From Flavobacteriaceae bacterium (GTDB lineage Bacteria > Bacteroidota > Bacteroidia > Flavobacteriales > Flavobacteriaceae): a stretch of 64,000 bases of DNA. Position numbers and translations under genes: made by a program. Shown one piece after another: positions 41,253-51,075 of the stretch. The DNA lies in NCBI GenBank assembly GCA_002862645.1, contig PKDQ01000026.1, forward strand, positions 1 through 64,000, read 5' to 3'. Positions within the stretch are counted from its first letter, which is position 1. Each line of letters begins with the position of its first letter. The notes under the pieces are model-generated. The model was not told the origin of the DNA and did not search any database. It saw only the letters and a list, made by a program, of their open reading frames with translations.

Positions 41253-41305
41253 ACAAAAAAGCCAGCCTTAGGTACGAATTTTTTGTTTTAAGCTATCTTT
41301 ACATC

Positions 41306-41569
41306 ATGGTTTACTTTATTAGCGGAGCTGAAATTGTATTTGTCTTTATGGTGGTGCTTTTGGTCTTTGGTGCCAATCGCATTCCGGATATTGCGCGCAC
41401 CCTTGCTAAGGGAATTCAGCAGGTAAAAACCGCTAGTCGTGATTTCCGTGAAGAAATTGAAAAATCTGCCGAGGCCCAAGGTTTAGACACTAAAGAGCTT
41501 CAAAAAGAAGTAAACGATATCAAAAAGGAACTCAACGAAATTACAGGCACTGTTAAACGTAAACGCTAA
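41306..41569 (+). CDS. tatA: Sec-independent protein translocase TatA/TatB family
   Basis: FISGAEIVFVFMVVLLVFGANRIPDIARTLAKGIQQVKTASRDFREEI; ATG 41306 within ORF 41195. Confidence 0.88.
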   Translation: MVYFISGAEIVFVFMVVLLVFGANRIPDIARTLAKGIQQVKTASRDFREEIEKSAEAQGLDTKELQKEVNDIKKELNEITGTVKRKR

Positions 41570-42201
41570 ATTTTACGCAAAAGCGTAAGTCCATCCCTAA
41601 CAGGAAGCACGACAGTTTCTACACGATTATCCAAAGCGACTTTGTTATTGAAAATTTGCAAAGACGCTGTAGCCTGATCAACGGCATCTATTGTGACTTT
41701 TCCAGACCAGAGTACATTATCGGCAATAATCAATCCCCCTGAACGTACCCGATCAACAATCAAATCAAAGTAACGTGGATATTGCTCTTTGTCAGCGTCA
41801 ATAAAAACAAAGTCAAAAGTTCCTTTTAAGGTTGGAATAATTTCTGCTGCATTTCCCAAATGCTGAACAATGTTTTTTCCAAAACCCGAAGCGTCAAAAT
41901 AGCGACGTTGGATATCGGTCAACTCCTCATCTATGTCTAGGGTATCAATCCGTCCATCTGTTTGTAAGCCTTCTGCCAAGCACAAGGCCGAATAGCCGGT
42001 GTAGGTTCCAATTTCCAAGATACGCTTGGGCGATACCAACTTAGCTAATAACGCCAATAAACGCCCTTGGTAAGCCCCACTTAACATACGCGGTTGCAAT
42101 ACCTTTAGATTGGTTTCTCGTGCTAGTTTTTGCAGCAATTCGGGTTCTTCTTCTGAGTGTTTTGCTACATATGCTTCTAAACTTGGGTTTATAAAATTCA
42201 T
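41566..42201 (-). CDS. O-methyltransferase (class I SAM, COMT-like)
   Basis: RILEIGTYTGYSALCLAEGL, FDFVFIDADKEQYPRYFDLIVDRVRSGGLIIADNVLWSG. Confidence 0.93.
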   Translation of the reverse strand: MNFINPSLEAYVAKHSEEEPELLQKLARETNLKVLQPRMLSGAYQGRLLALLAKLVSPKRILEIGTYTGYSALCLAEGLQTDGRIDTLDIDEELTDIQRRYFDASGFGKNIVQHLGNAAEIIPTLKGTFDFVFIDADKEQYPRYFDLIVDRVRSGGLIIADNVLWSGKVTIDAVDQATASLQIFNNKVALDNRVETVVLPVRDGLTLLRKI

Positions 42202-42821
42202 ACTTTCTTGGGTCTTGCGTATGCATAGCGATCCAATAAGCTTGTTGTGGCATATCCGTCTAGTCCGTTAATGGCAACGGTATTGGCGTTTTCAAGCTTT
42301 AGCCATCCGTCTTGTTGTTGTATATCTTGGTCTGCAATAAAAACGTGTTCAATGGCACTTACTAAAAGCAAGGTGTCGTTTTCTTTAATTTCATATGCAT
42401 TCAAAAACCTGCACCCTAAACGGATTTTTGCGCCTTTGACAAAAGGCGCTGGGAAGTCACCAAGGAATTCTTCTTCCAAATCTGTTTTGGTAAATTCCGA
42501 AACTTCATCTGGATATTTTGCTGAGGTATGATGCGCATCTTCTATGATATCACTGTAGATGTGGTTTACCGTAAATACACCAGTATCTTTTATGTTGCGA
42601 TAGGTATCTCTAGGAACGGTGGTGGGGCGTAGAATAAAGCCAATCAATGGGGGATTACTTCCAAGATGGGTGATACTACTAAAAACAGCCACATTGCTAA
42701 CGCCATTTAGCGATTTTGTTCCTAATAAATTTGCCGATTTAAAACCTGTGCAACTGTTGATGAGATTTAATCGAAAGATTTTATCCATCTGATCGATATC
42801 GGTTCTTGAGTAATGTATCAT
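42198..42821 (-). CDS. Flavin reductase family protein
   Basis: Flavin_Reduct-like N-terminal core: SITHLGSNPPLIGFILRPTTVPRDTYRNIKDTGVFTVNHI. Confidence 0.85.
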   Translation of the reverse strand: MIHYSRTDIDQMDKIFRLNLINSCTGFKSANLLGTKSLNGVSNVAVFSSITHLGSNPPLIGFILRPTTVPRDTYRNIKDTGVFTVNHIYSDIIEDAHHTSAKYPDEVSEFTKTDLEEEFLGDFPAPFVKGAKIRLGCRFLNAYEIKENDTLLLVSAIEHVFIADQDIQQQDGWLKLENANTVAINGLDGYATTSLLDRYAYARPKKV

Positions 42822-42862
42822 AACGCTTTTGATGCAAACTTACGCAATACGCTGAATTTAGT

Positions 42863-42870
42863 TACTTTTG
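42863..42870 (+). promoter_or_regulatory. Putative -7 box (TACTTTTG) for tRNA-Val
   Basis: Matches TAnnTTTG and ends 7 nt before the tRNA 5' end. Confidence 0.55.
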
Positions 42871-42877
42871 CCCTTCC

Positions 42878-42952
42878 GGGTCATTAACTCAGTTGGTTCA
42901 GAGTGTCGCCTTGACAGGGCGGAAGTCATTGGTTCGAATCCAATATGACCCA
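42878..42952 (+). tRNA. tRNA-Val (GAC anticodon)
   Basis: Cloverleaf: acceptor GGGTCAT/ATGACCC, D arm ACTC..GAGT, anticodon loop TTGACAG, T arm ATTGG-TTCGAAT-CCAAT, discriminator A; CCA not encoded. Confidence 0.93.
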
Positions 42953-42958
42953 CAAAAC

Positions 42959-43366
42959 ATGATTTTTCAAAAAGAAATTAGCCTTCCAACTTTGCAAAGG
43001 GGATTTCATTTAATATCCTCATATGTTTTAAGTGAGATTCCCAAAAGTAGTGGCGTAGTTCATGTTTTTATCAAGCACACCTCTGCGAGTCTAACCATAA
43101 ACGAAAATGCCGATCCTAGTGTTCGAGCAGATTTTGAAACACATTTTAACAAAATGGTTTCAGAAGATGATACACACTACACGCATACCCTTGAGGGTCC
43201 AGATGATATGACTTCACATATTAAAAGTAGCTTATTGGGATCATCTATTAGTTTTCCTGTCCAAAATGGCGTACCCCAATTGGGTGTTTGGCAGGGTATT
43301 TATCTGTGTGAACACCGCAATCAAGCTGGTTCAAGAAAAATTTTCATTACTTTCATGGGATTCTAA
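42959..43366 (+). CDS. yjbQ: YjbQ family protein (secondary thiamine-phosphate synthase enzyme family)
   Basis: HTSASLTINENADPSVRADFETHFNKMV, WQGIYLCEHRN; ATG 42959 chosen over the ORF-track start inside the tRNA. Confidence 0.9.
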   Translation: MIFQKEISLPTLQRGFHLISSYVLSEIPKSSGVVHVFIKHTSASLTINENADPSVRADFETHFNKMVSEDDTHYTHTLEGPDDMTSHIKSSLLGSSISFPVQNGVPQLGVWQGIYLCEHRNQAGSRKIFITFMGF

Positions 43367-43381
43367 TTTAATATTAACCCA

Positions 43382-44671
43382 ATGCGAATTACGTTTCTTC
43401 TTTTAATTTCATCATTATTTCTCGTTCATGCGCAGCCTTCAGATGAACGCATCAAGAAACTTATAACTAGTCATCTAGCAGAAACGATTGAGCTAAGACA
43501 TTGGTTTCATCAACATGCCGAGTTGAGCAACAGAGAGTTTAAAACTTCGGAAAGAATTGTACAAGAATTAAAAAAAATAGGACTTAACCCGCAAACGGGT
43601 ATCGCCAGAACAGGTGTTGTTGCTGTTTTAAATGAAGGTAAGCCAGGCCCTGTGGTGGCACTACGGGCTGATATAGATGGACTTCCTGTAAAGGAAAGAG
43701 CAGACCTTCCTTGGGCTTCTAAAATGACAGGTGTATATAACGGAGAAGAAGTGCCTGTCATGCACGCTTGTGGCCATGATACGCATACAGCTATTTTATT
43801 GGCGACCGCAAAAGTTTTATACAGTATAAAAGACCAGATTGCTGGTCAAGTGAAATTTATTTTTCAACCTGCTGAAGAGGGGCCACCACCTGGAGAGGAG
43901 GGTGGCGCAGCGCTGATGGTAAAAGAAGGTGTTTTGACAAATCCAGACGTTAATGCCATTTTTGGATTGCATATTAGTTCAAAATCAACAGTTGGGCAAG
44001 TCATGCTAAAACCAGGCTCAATCATGGCAGCAGTTGATGAATTTAGAATTGATTTAACAGGCGTGCAAACCCATGGTTCTACTCCTTGGACGGGCATTGA
44101 TCCGATAGTCACAGCTTCTCAAATGATTAATTCAATCCAAACCATTGTAAGTCGAAGCATGCCTTTGACCACAGCCGCTGCTGTTGTTACCATTGGCAGT
44201 ATTCATGGGGGTGTGAGGAGTAATATTATTCCAGAAAAGCTGTATATGTTGGGTACCATCAGGACCTTAGATACGAGTATGCGCACAACTGTCCTTAAAA
44301 GACTAGATGAAATAGTACAAAATATCGCAGCTGCAAACAATGTAAAAGCAGATGTCACTTTTATGAATAGTTACCCCGTTACTTATAACGATCCAGTTCT
44401 TTATGAAAAGATGTTGCCCACATTGAAGCGGGTTTGTGGTGCTGACAATGTAAATGATATGGATGCCATTACGGGCGCGGAAGATTTCTCCTTTTTTCAA
44501 AAGGAAGTACCAGGTGTTTATTTCTTTATTGGTGGCAGCTCAAAGGGTGAGGATTTAGATAAGTTGGCGCCTCACCACACCCCAGACTTTTACGTTGACG
44601 ATTCAGCGCTAGAAACAGGTGTTATCTCCATGACCTCGCTTACCATAGATTATTTCACAAAAGGATTATAG
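43382..44671 (+). CDS. M20 family amidohydrolase (secreted)
   Basis: LRADIDGLPV, HACGHDTHTAILL, FQPAEEGPP, GAEDFSFF; signal peptide. Confidence 0.92.
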   Translation: MRITFLLLISSLFLVHAQPSDERIKKLITSHLAETIELRHWFHQHAELSNREFKTSERIVQELKKIGLNPQTGIARTGVVAVLNEGKPGPVVALRADIDGLPVKERADLPWASKMTGVYNGEEVPVMHACGHDTHTAILLATAKVLYSIKDQIAGQVKFIFQPAEEGPPPGEEGGAALMVKEGVLTNPDVNAIFGLHISSKSTVGQVMLKPGSIMAAVDEFRIDLTGVQTHGSTPWTGIDPIVTASQMINSIQTIVSRSMPLTTAAAVVTIGSIHGGVRSNIIPEKLYMLGTIRTLDTSMRTTVLKRLDEIVQNIAAANNVKADVTFMNSYPVTYNDPVLYEKMLPTLKRVCGADNVNDMDAITGAEDFSFFQKEVPGVYFFIGGSSKGEDLDKLAPHHTPDFYVDDSALETGVISMTSLTIDYFTKGL

Positions 44672-45922
44672 GCAGTCAAGTACTTTTTCTAAAGTAGCAC
44701 TTCGCGATCCTTTAATGAGCAGCTGATCGACCTCAATAGGATTATTTTTTAAAAACAAATTGAGTTTATCGACTGAGGAAAAGTAATGCGTTGTTACGAG
44801 GTGTTCATAGGATTTTCCTACCCAGTAAGATGTTTCAAAACCCTGTTTTTTGACCAAATCAACCAAAGCTTGGTGCTCAGCCGACTCATAAGTTCCTAGC
44901 TCTGCCATATGCCCCAGTATCACGGCTTTTTTTCCACTCCTTTTAGCAAATGCTGCAATGGCAGCTTTCATACTACTCGGATTTGCATTATAGGCATCAA
45001 ATGTCAGCGTCTTGCCGTTAAGTGTCATCAGCTGGGAGCGGCTATTGTTTGGAGTGTAATCACTTACGGCTTTGGCGGCCTTTACTAACGAAACACCAAA
45101 GTACACTCCAATGCTGAAAGCAGCAGCAATATTTTCTTTGTTGTAGGTGCCTACTAGCTGGGTAGGTATTTCAATATTTTGATACACTAATGTCAGTGTT
45201 GGTTGGTCTTGGGTAATCATAAATTCGGATGGTTTATAGGAAGTGTGTGTCACATCACCTATTGAATTAAGCAGCTTATTGTCATCTTGGTTGATAAAAA
45301 TAATCCCGTCCTTTTTTGCTATAAAATCGTAAAGTTCTGTTTTGCCCTGAAGCACACCTTCTTCTGATCCAAATCCTTCTAAATGGGCCTTGCCTACGTT
45401 AGTTATAAGACCGTGAGTAGGTTGTGCTATTTCACACAAAAATGCAATTTCTTTTAAGTGGTTGGCCCCCATCTCTATAATTGCATGGCTGTGGGCTGTT
45501 GTTAGTCGTAATAATGTGAGCGGCACACCTATATGATTGTTGAGGTTTCCATCCGTAGCCAATACCTTATGAGTAGTACTTAAAACAGCATGCATAAGTG
45601 CTTTGGTCGTGGTTTTTCCATTACTCCCTGTGAGTGCAATTATTGGTATATCAAATTGGTTTCTGTGGTGTTGGGCAAGTGTCTGTAATGTTTCTAGTAC
45701 ATCAGCTACCAAATAACAATTTTGATTAGCCTCAGCCACCGCTTTGTCATCAACTATGGCAGCTAGTGCGCCTTTTTCAATGGCTTGTTGGGCAAATACA
45801 TTTGCATCGAAATTAGGGCCGTTTAGGGCAAAAAAAAGCTGATGGGAAGTTATTTTTCTGCTATCAGTTTGAACCCCTGAAGAGTTTAAAAATAATTGAT
45901 ATACTTCTTTAAGCGAAGTCAT
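44666..45922 (-). CDS. murF: UDP-N-acetylmuramoyl-tripeptide--D-alanyl-D-alanine ligase
   Basis: ALTGSNGKTTTKALMHAVL, NHIGVPLTLLRL, AYNANPSSMKAA. Confidence 0.95.
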   Translation of the reverse strand: MTSLKEVYQLFLNSSGVQTDSRKITSHQLFFALNGPNFDANVFAQQAIEKGALAAIVDDKAVAEANQNCYLVADVLETLQTLAQHHRNQFDIPIIALTGSNGKTTTKALMHAVLSTTHKVLATDGNLNNHIGVPLTLLRLTTAHSHAIIEMGANHLKEIAFLCEIAQPTHGLITNVGKAHLEGFGSEEGVLQGKTELYDFIAKKDGIIFINQDDNKLLNSIGDVTHTSYKPSEFMITQDQPTLTLVYQNIEIPTQLVGTYNKENIAAAFSIGVYFGVSLVKAAKAVSDYTPNNSRSQLMTLNGKTLTFDAYNANPSSMKAAIAAFAKRSGKKAVILGHMAELGTYESAEHQALVDLVKKQGFETSYWVGKSYEHLVTTHYFSSVDKLNLFLKNNPIEVDQLLIKGSRSATLEKVLDCL

Positions 45923-45926
45923 GGCT

Positions 45927-47528
45927 TTAATCGCGCGGACGTTTTTTTAGCTTGCTTTCGCCCAAGTATGACATGGCACAACGGAAGCCAATATAATCAG
46001 CCGCCATAAATTCGGGTAAATAACGTCTTTGTGCAGGATCAAGCCAATAGGCACGGTCTTTCCAAGAACCTCCTTTGACAACACGTGTCTGGTCGGAAAT
46101 AAGCGATTTTACTTTTTCTTGGTCTTTAATTTGATCTCCTTTTTCATCTACCGCAAATTTGTACATTTCATTGGCATTGCCTTTGGGGTTTGATTGCTTA
46201 TCTCCATCAAGGTAGTCTGTGTTGTAAGCTTCATTAAAGTTTACCCGTAATTGACTATCCTCTTCATCAATTTCAGAAAATACTACATCACCAGGAAGTG
46301 CCTTTACTGCAAGTTTATTGTTAGGCATGGTATCAATGATTACCTCCTCGACAATTTTTGTATTCCCTTCTTGGTTAATGGCGGGTTTAGTGTACAGATT
46401 ACCTCTATAATAATTCAAGTCAGAGACATCATTATTAATGATAGGGCGGTAAACATCTGCAACCCATTCTGCAACATTACCCCCCATGCCGTATATACCA
46501 AAGCTGTTGGGAGAGAATGATCGAACAGGCGCTGTAATATCAGCATTGTCAGATGACCATCCTGCAACACCACTGTAATCTCCCCTACCTTGTTTGAAAT
46601 TTGCTAGCTGATCTCCTTCATTTTTACGTTCAGATGATCTGGTCGAAGTTCCTGACCAAGGGTATTTCTTTTTTCCACGATAATTATTGTATTCTCTGGC
46701 TTCATTTAAACCTAAAGCAGCATATTCCCATTCAGCTTCAGTCGGTAAACGATATTCGGGCAGCAATAATCCTTTTTCACGTTTCACAAAATTTAACTTA
46801 GTTGAATCTGCGTCTCTGCTTCGGGGTTGCGCGTTTCTGCCAACTTTATCAGCAATATCTCCACCATATGATTGGTTTGGAGCACGTAAATATGTTTGGG
46901 TTTTAAATTCCTTTCCTGGAGAAAGACTGTCTATTTGAAGCGTAACCCCTTTTTCAATATATCCTTCACGTTCCAATATGCTCTCATTAACCCGTTCGGT
47001 ACGCCATTTGGCGTAGTTTGTGGCTTGTTGCCATGTAACTCCAACTACGGGATAATCTTGAAATGATGGGTGTCTAAGGTAATTGTTTACCATATCTTCA
47101 TTAAAGCCAAGAGGACTTCGCCAAACCATCGTATCGGGCAGGGCTGCCGTATAGACATTAGCATATGGCTCACCTTGATTTTTGTACACGCTCTCGAGCC
47201 AATCCAAATATTCATTGTACATCAAGTTTGTAACTTCTGTTTCGTCTATGTAGAAAGAACGTACTTGCACACGGACAGGCGTGTTGTTCCAGTCACGCAT
47301 GACATCGTCTTGGACTTTTCCTTTCACAAAAGTTCCACCCGGAACAAAAACAAGCCCTGGTGCTGTTTCTTGGCCTTTATAGCCAGTTTCGTATTGAAAA
47401 CCTCCTCTGGGAGAATTAATGGCTAATCCTGTTCCTTGCGAAACATTTGACCTGCTTTTGTTAGTGCTACAACTTGAAATAAGTGTAATTATTAAAGCGG
47501 AAATGAATAGATTTGTGTACGTTTTCAT
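45927..47528 (-). CDS. gldJ: Gliding motility / T9SS lipoprotein GldJ
   Basis: Lipobox (LISSC), FGE-sulfatase/SUMF1-like fold (FVPGGTF, DETEVTNLMYNEYLDW, YRLPTEAEWEYAA, VVKGGSWKD), directly upstream of divergent porU. Confidence 0.9.
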   Translation of the reverse strand: MKTYTNLFISALIITLISSCSTNKSRSNVSQGTGLAINSPRGGFQYETGYKGQETAPGLVFVPGGTFVKGKVQDDVMRDWNNTPVRVQVRSFYIDETEVTNLMYNEYLDWLESVYKNQGEPYANVYTAALPDTMVWRSPLGFNEDMVNNYLRHPSFQDYPVVGVTWQQATNYAKWRTERVNESILEREGYIEKGVTLQIDSLSPGKEFKTQTYLRAPNQSYGGDIADKVGRNAQPRSRDADSTKLNFVKREKGLLLPEYRLPTEAEWEYAALGLNEAREYNNYRGKKKYPWSGTSTRSSERKNEGDQLANFKQGRGDYSGVAGWSSDNADITAPVRSFSPNSFGIYGMGGNVAEWVADVYRPIINNDVSDLNYYRGNLYTKPAINQEGNTKIVEEVIIDTMPNNKLAVKALPGDVVFSEIDEEDSQLRVNFNEAYNTDYLDGDKQSNPKGNANEMYKFAVDEKGDQIKDQEKVKSLISDQTRVVKGGSWKDRAYWLDPAQRRYLPEFMAADYIGFRCAMSYLGESKLKKRPRD

Positions 47529-47665
47529 TTTTAAATTTTGATTTATATCAAAGGTGCAATATACGAATAAATAGTGCGTTTATATACTTACTAAACGAAG
47601 TCAAGTCCAAATTAGTATACTATTCTCACTATACGATTACGTATCGAGCATCGTTATTAACATAT

Positions 47666-50600
47666 ATGCACAACAATTTTATTGTTCTTATCTTTTTTAT
47701 TTTTGGGTGGAATTCCATTTCTGCGCAAAGCTTGAGTACGCATCCCTTTTTAGATCAAACGATGGTTTCCTGGCGTCAATTTAGTGTTGAAGAAACAGGT
47801 GTTCATAAAATATCCAAGGATTTTTTACGTAAACTAGACCTTCCCCTAGATGAAATAGACCCTAGAACAATCCGAATCTATGGGCGCGGTGGTCAAATGC
47901 TTCCATTGAAATTAGGGGATGAGGTAGAAACGTTGTATGAGAATGCACTAATCGTTATAGGAGAAGAAGACGGGAGTTTTAACGATGAAGATTATATTCT
48001 TTTTATGGGTTATGCCAGTGATACTTGGAATGAAGAAAGTAAAACTTACCTAAATCTTTACCACAATACTGCACAATATTATATTACTTACGGCACTTCT
48101 TTTGGAAAACGCGCTTTGGTCGTGGAGGGAACAGAAAGTCCTGACACAGATGCTGTCTCCAGTGCTGTTTACACTGCCTTTTTAGAAGAAGATAACTACA
48201 ATTTGGGTTCACTTGGAAGGCGTTGGTTTGGTCAGCGTTTTTCTGATGAGCAAGAAGAAATATTTATACTTGAAACACCCAATGTTGCGATGGGTACTCA
48301 AATTGATGTGGCGGCTCGAGTAGCTTCAGACGGGTCAACTACAGCCACATTTAAGCTGACTGTTGGAAATAATACAGATATTAAATCCATGAGTGGAATC
48401 AATAAATCGATAGTTGGGTCGGAGCCTAGCACAAGATTCAGTCAGCTTCGAGGGATGCTTCACTTGAGGCAAAATGCCACTGAAAGTATTACGGCTAAAT
48501 TATTGTATAGTTCAAATGGAGATTTTGCTGCAAATGGCTATTTAGATTTTTTAATAGCACAATATCTCAGAGACTTGGATGGCGCAGGGGAAAGCTTTAT
48601 ATTTTCACTAACATCCAAGGACCTTGCCCAGCAACTGGCGGTCGCTTCAGCTTCAAACGAAACGTGTATATGGGAAATGAATGAAGATGTAGTTCACATG
48701 CCTCCAACTGGCGCAACTTCATTTGGCAGCGATGTTATAGTGGATGAAGGAAGTAAATTTTACTTATCAACAGCGTATAAAATACCGACTTTTAGCCGCA
48801 GTACAAGTGTGTTGAGTCCTTCCTCGGCTTTAAAAAATCTACGTGCTTTACCCCCCACTACATACTTGTTAATTACATCCGAAACTTTTCGAAAGGAAGC
48901 AGAATTTCTGGTAAACCATCGTAAACATGTTGCGGGATTGTCTGCTCAAGTTGTAACGGTTGAGGAAATTTATCAAGCTTTCTCAACAGACCAACAAGAT
49001 ATTGCTGCCATCCGAAACTTTGTACGCTATTTATATTTTTCACAAGGCAAAAAACTTAAATACTTATGCTTGTTTGGGGATACGAGTTATGATTATAAAA
49101 AAAGGACTACTGCTAATGACATGGTGGTCCCTACCTTTCACGCGCTGAACAGCTTTTCACTCACAAATTCATTTATGTCTGATGATTTTTTTGTCATGTT
49201 AGATAAAAATGAAGGCATGCTTACTCCACTTGACCTAATGGATATTGCCGTTGGGCGCATGGTCTTTTCCACTGCTTCCCAAGCACGTGTGTTGGTGAAT
49301 AAGGTTATGGATTATGAAAATCCAAAAAATAGAGATAGTTGGAATAACAGTTTCACGATACTTTCTGATGATGCAGATAAATTTCAGGATAAAGACGATT
49401 TTTCATTACAGGTAGCCCTTAACGATCTTGGTGATAAAATTGTGCGTCAGAAACCGATGATGAATATTACTAAGATTCACTCAGATGCCTATAAACAAAT
49501 TGCATCAGCCGGGGGAGATCGATACCCAGAAGTGGAGACAGCTCTAGCGAACAGACTGTCTCAAGGTACTTTGGTAGTCAATTATTTTGGACATGGAGGT
49601 GAAGATGGCTTGGCCCAAGAATTTATAGTGGATAAAGACATGGCCTCAACCTTATTTCACCCAGGGAAATATCCTCTTTTTATCACCGTTACTTGTGAGT
49701 TCTCTAGATTTGACAATCATACCAGACCAACGGCTGGTGAAATGTTATACCAAAATCCCACAGGTGGTGCCATTGGAATGATTTCAACTACGCGACAAAT
49801 TTATATTAATAAGGGAGTCGACTACAATAAAATTTTATCCAAGTACCTGTTTTCCTACGGAAGTGAGGATTATACAAGTATTGCTGAGGCCTTGCGGCTT
49901 GCTAAAAATGAATTTACAGATGCAAGTCAAAAACGTGTGCTTTTTTACATAGGCGATCCTGCGGTTAAACTTCATATCCCCAAACGAGAAATTGCCATAT
50001 CTCACTTAAATGGAGTCCCTATGGACGATGTTCCTGTTGCAGATCGTCAATTTAAAGCACTTGATAAGATTACCTTAGATGGCGAAATATTGGGCACCTC
50101 TGGGCAGCTTAAGCAAGATTTTAACGGAACAGTAAGCATCCAAATTTTCGACAAGGAAGTAGAGCGTTTAACACTTGGCAATGACCAAGAAAAAACAATG
50201 GACTTTACAATACTTGGTGCGCAGGTTTTTGAGGGACTTGCCACGGTTGCTAATGGTCGATTTTCATCCACTTTTGTCATTCCTAAGGATATTAATTTAG
50301 ATGTAGATGCTGCAAGAATTAGCTTTATTGCCTTTAATCTAGATAAGACTGAGTCTGTGGGAGGTTTTTCAAATCAGTTTAACATAGGGGGAATAAATAC
50401 AACTACAGACAGTGACACACAAGGACCTCTAGTCGATATTTATTTAGAGAATAGAAGTTTTATCGACGGCGATAAGGTGTTTAATAGCCCTATGCTTATC
50501 ATCGATTTGGAAGATGAAAATGGCGTCAATTCGTCTGGTGGATTGGGGCATGATATTATCGCTACGCTAGATGATAATCAAGCGAATCCTTATGTGCTTA

Positions 50601-51073
50601 ATGCTTTTTATTCTACAGCTCTTGACGATTTTACCAAAGGAACCCTTGCATATCCGCTAAGTAACTTGGAATTGGGGCGACATACGTTGACAGTACGCGC
50701 ATGGGATACCCACAACAATCCAACCAGCAAAACCATTAATTTTACGGTTATTGATAGCAGCGAAATTCAAATTGAAAATGTATTTAACTCTCCCAACCCT
50801 GTTACAGATCAAACAATATTTTTTATTAAACACAACAAACCAAGGGAGTTGCTTGACGTGAAAATTTCTATATTTACCGTTGATGGTAAACGCATTTGGA
50901 CCAAAAGTCAAGAAGTTTTCTCTTCAAGCTACCTGATCGACAGCCTAATGTGGGATGCAACAACTTCCAGCGGTCAAAAAGTAAATAAAGGAACCTATAT
51001 ATACACGATTGAACTTATTTCTACGTTATCAAGTTCCAGTGATTTATATTCAGGAAAATTTATTATAAATTAA
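47666..51073 (+). CDS. porU: Type IX secretion system sortase PorU
   Basis: C25-like catalytic segments VNYFGHGGEDG and FITVTCEFSRFDN; C-terminal secretion-like domain; adjacent to porV. ATG 47666 chosen (signal peptide MHNNFIVLIFFIFGWNSISAQ). Confidence 0.92.
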   Translation: MHNNFIVLIFFIFGWNSISAQSLSTHPFLDQTMVSWRQFSVEETGVHKISKDFLRKLDLPLDEIDPRTIRIYGRGGQMLPLKLGDEVETLYENALIVIGEEDGSFNDEDYILFMGYASDTWNEESKTYLNLYHNTAQYYITYGTSFGKRALVVEGTESPDTDAVSSAVYTAFLEEDNYNLGSLGRRWFGQRFSDEQEEIFILETPNVAMGTQIDVAARVASDGSTTATFKLTVGNNTDIKSMSGINKSIVGSEPSTRFSQLRGMLHLRQNATESITAKLLYSSNGDFAANGYLDFLIAQYLRDLDGAGESFIFSLTSKDLAQQLAVASASNETCIWEMNEDVVHMPPTGATSFGSDVIVDEGSKFYLSTAYKIPTFSRSTSVLSPSSALKNLRALPPTTYLLITSETFRKEAEFLVNHRKHVAGLSAQVVTVEEIYQAFSTDQQDIAAIRNFVRYLYFSQGKKLKYLCLFGDTSYDYKKRTTANDMVVPTFHALNSFSLTNSFMSDDFFVMLDKNEGMLTPLDLMDIAVGRMVFSTASQARVLVNKVMDYENPKNRDSWNNSFTILSDDADKFQDKDDFSLQVALNDLGDKIVRQKPMMNITKIHSDAYKQIASAGGDRYPEVETALANRLSQGTLVVNYFGHGGEDGLAQEFIVDKDMASTLFHPGKYPLFITVTCEFSRFDNHTRPTAGEMLYQNPTGGAIGMISTTRQIYINKGVDYNKILSKYLFSYGSEDYTSIAEALRLAKNEFTDASQKRVLFYIGDPAVKLHIPKREIAISHLNGVPMDDVPVADRQFKALDKITLDGEILGTSGQLKQDFNGTVSIQIFDKEVERLTLGNDQEKTMDFTILGAQVFEGLATVANGRFSSTFVIPKDINLDVDAARISFIAFNLDKTESVGGFSNQFNIGGINTTTDSDTQGPLVDIYLENRSFIDGDKVFNSPMLIIDLEDENGVNSSGGLGHDIIATLDDNQANPYVLNAFYSTALDDFTKGTLAYPLSNLELGRHTLTVRAWDTHNNPTSKTINFTVIDSSEIQIENVFNSPNPVTDQTIFFIKHNKPRELLDVKISIFTVDGKRIWTKSQEVFSSSYLIDSLMWDATTSSGQKVNKGTYIYTIELISTLSSSSDLYSGKFIIN

Positions 51074-51075
51074 TT

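Noticed and set aside
42893-42958. ORF-track start of the yjbQ ORF inside the tRNA
   Set aside because: Overlaps the tRNA-Val cloverleaf; the natural start is ATG 42959.
47513-47665. N-terminal extension of the porU ORF
   Set aside because: Lies in the gldJ-porU intergenic region; a good signal peptide starts at ATG 47666.
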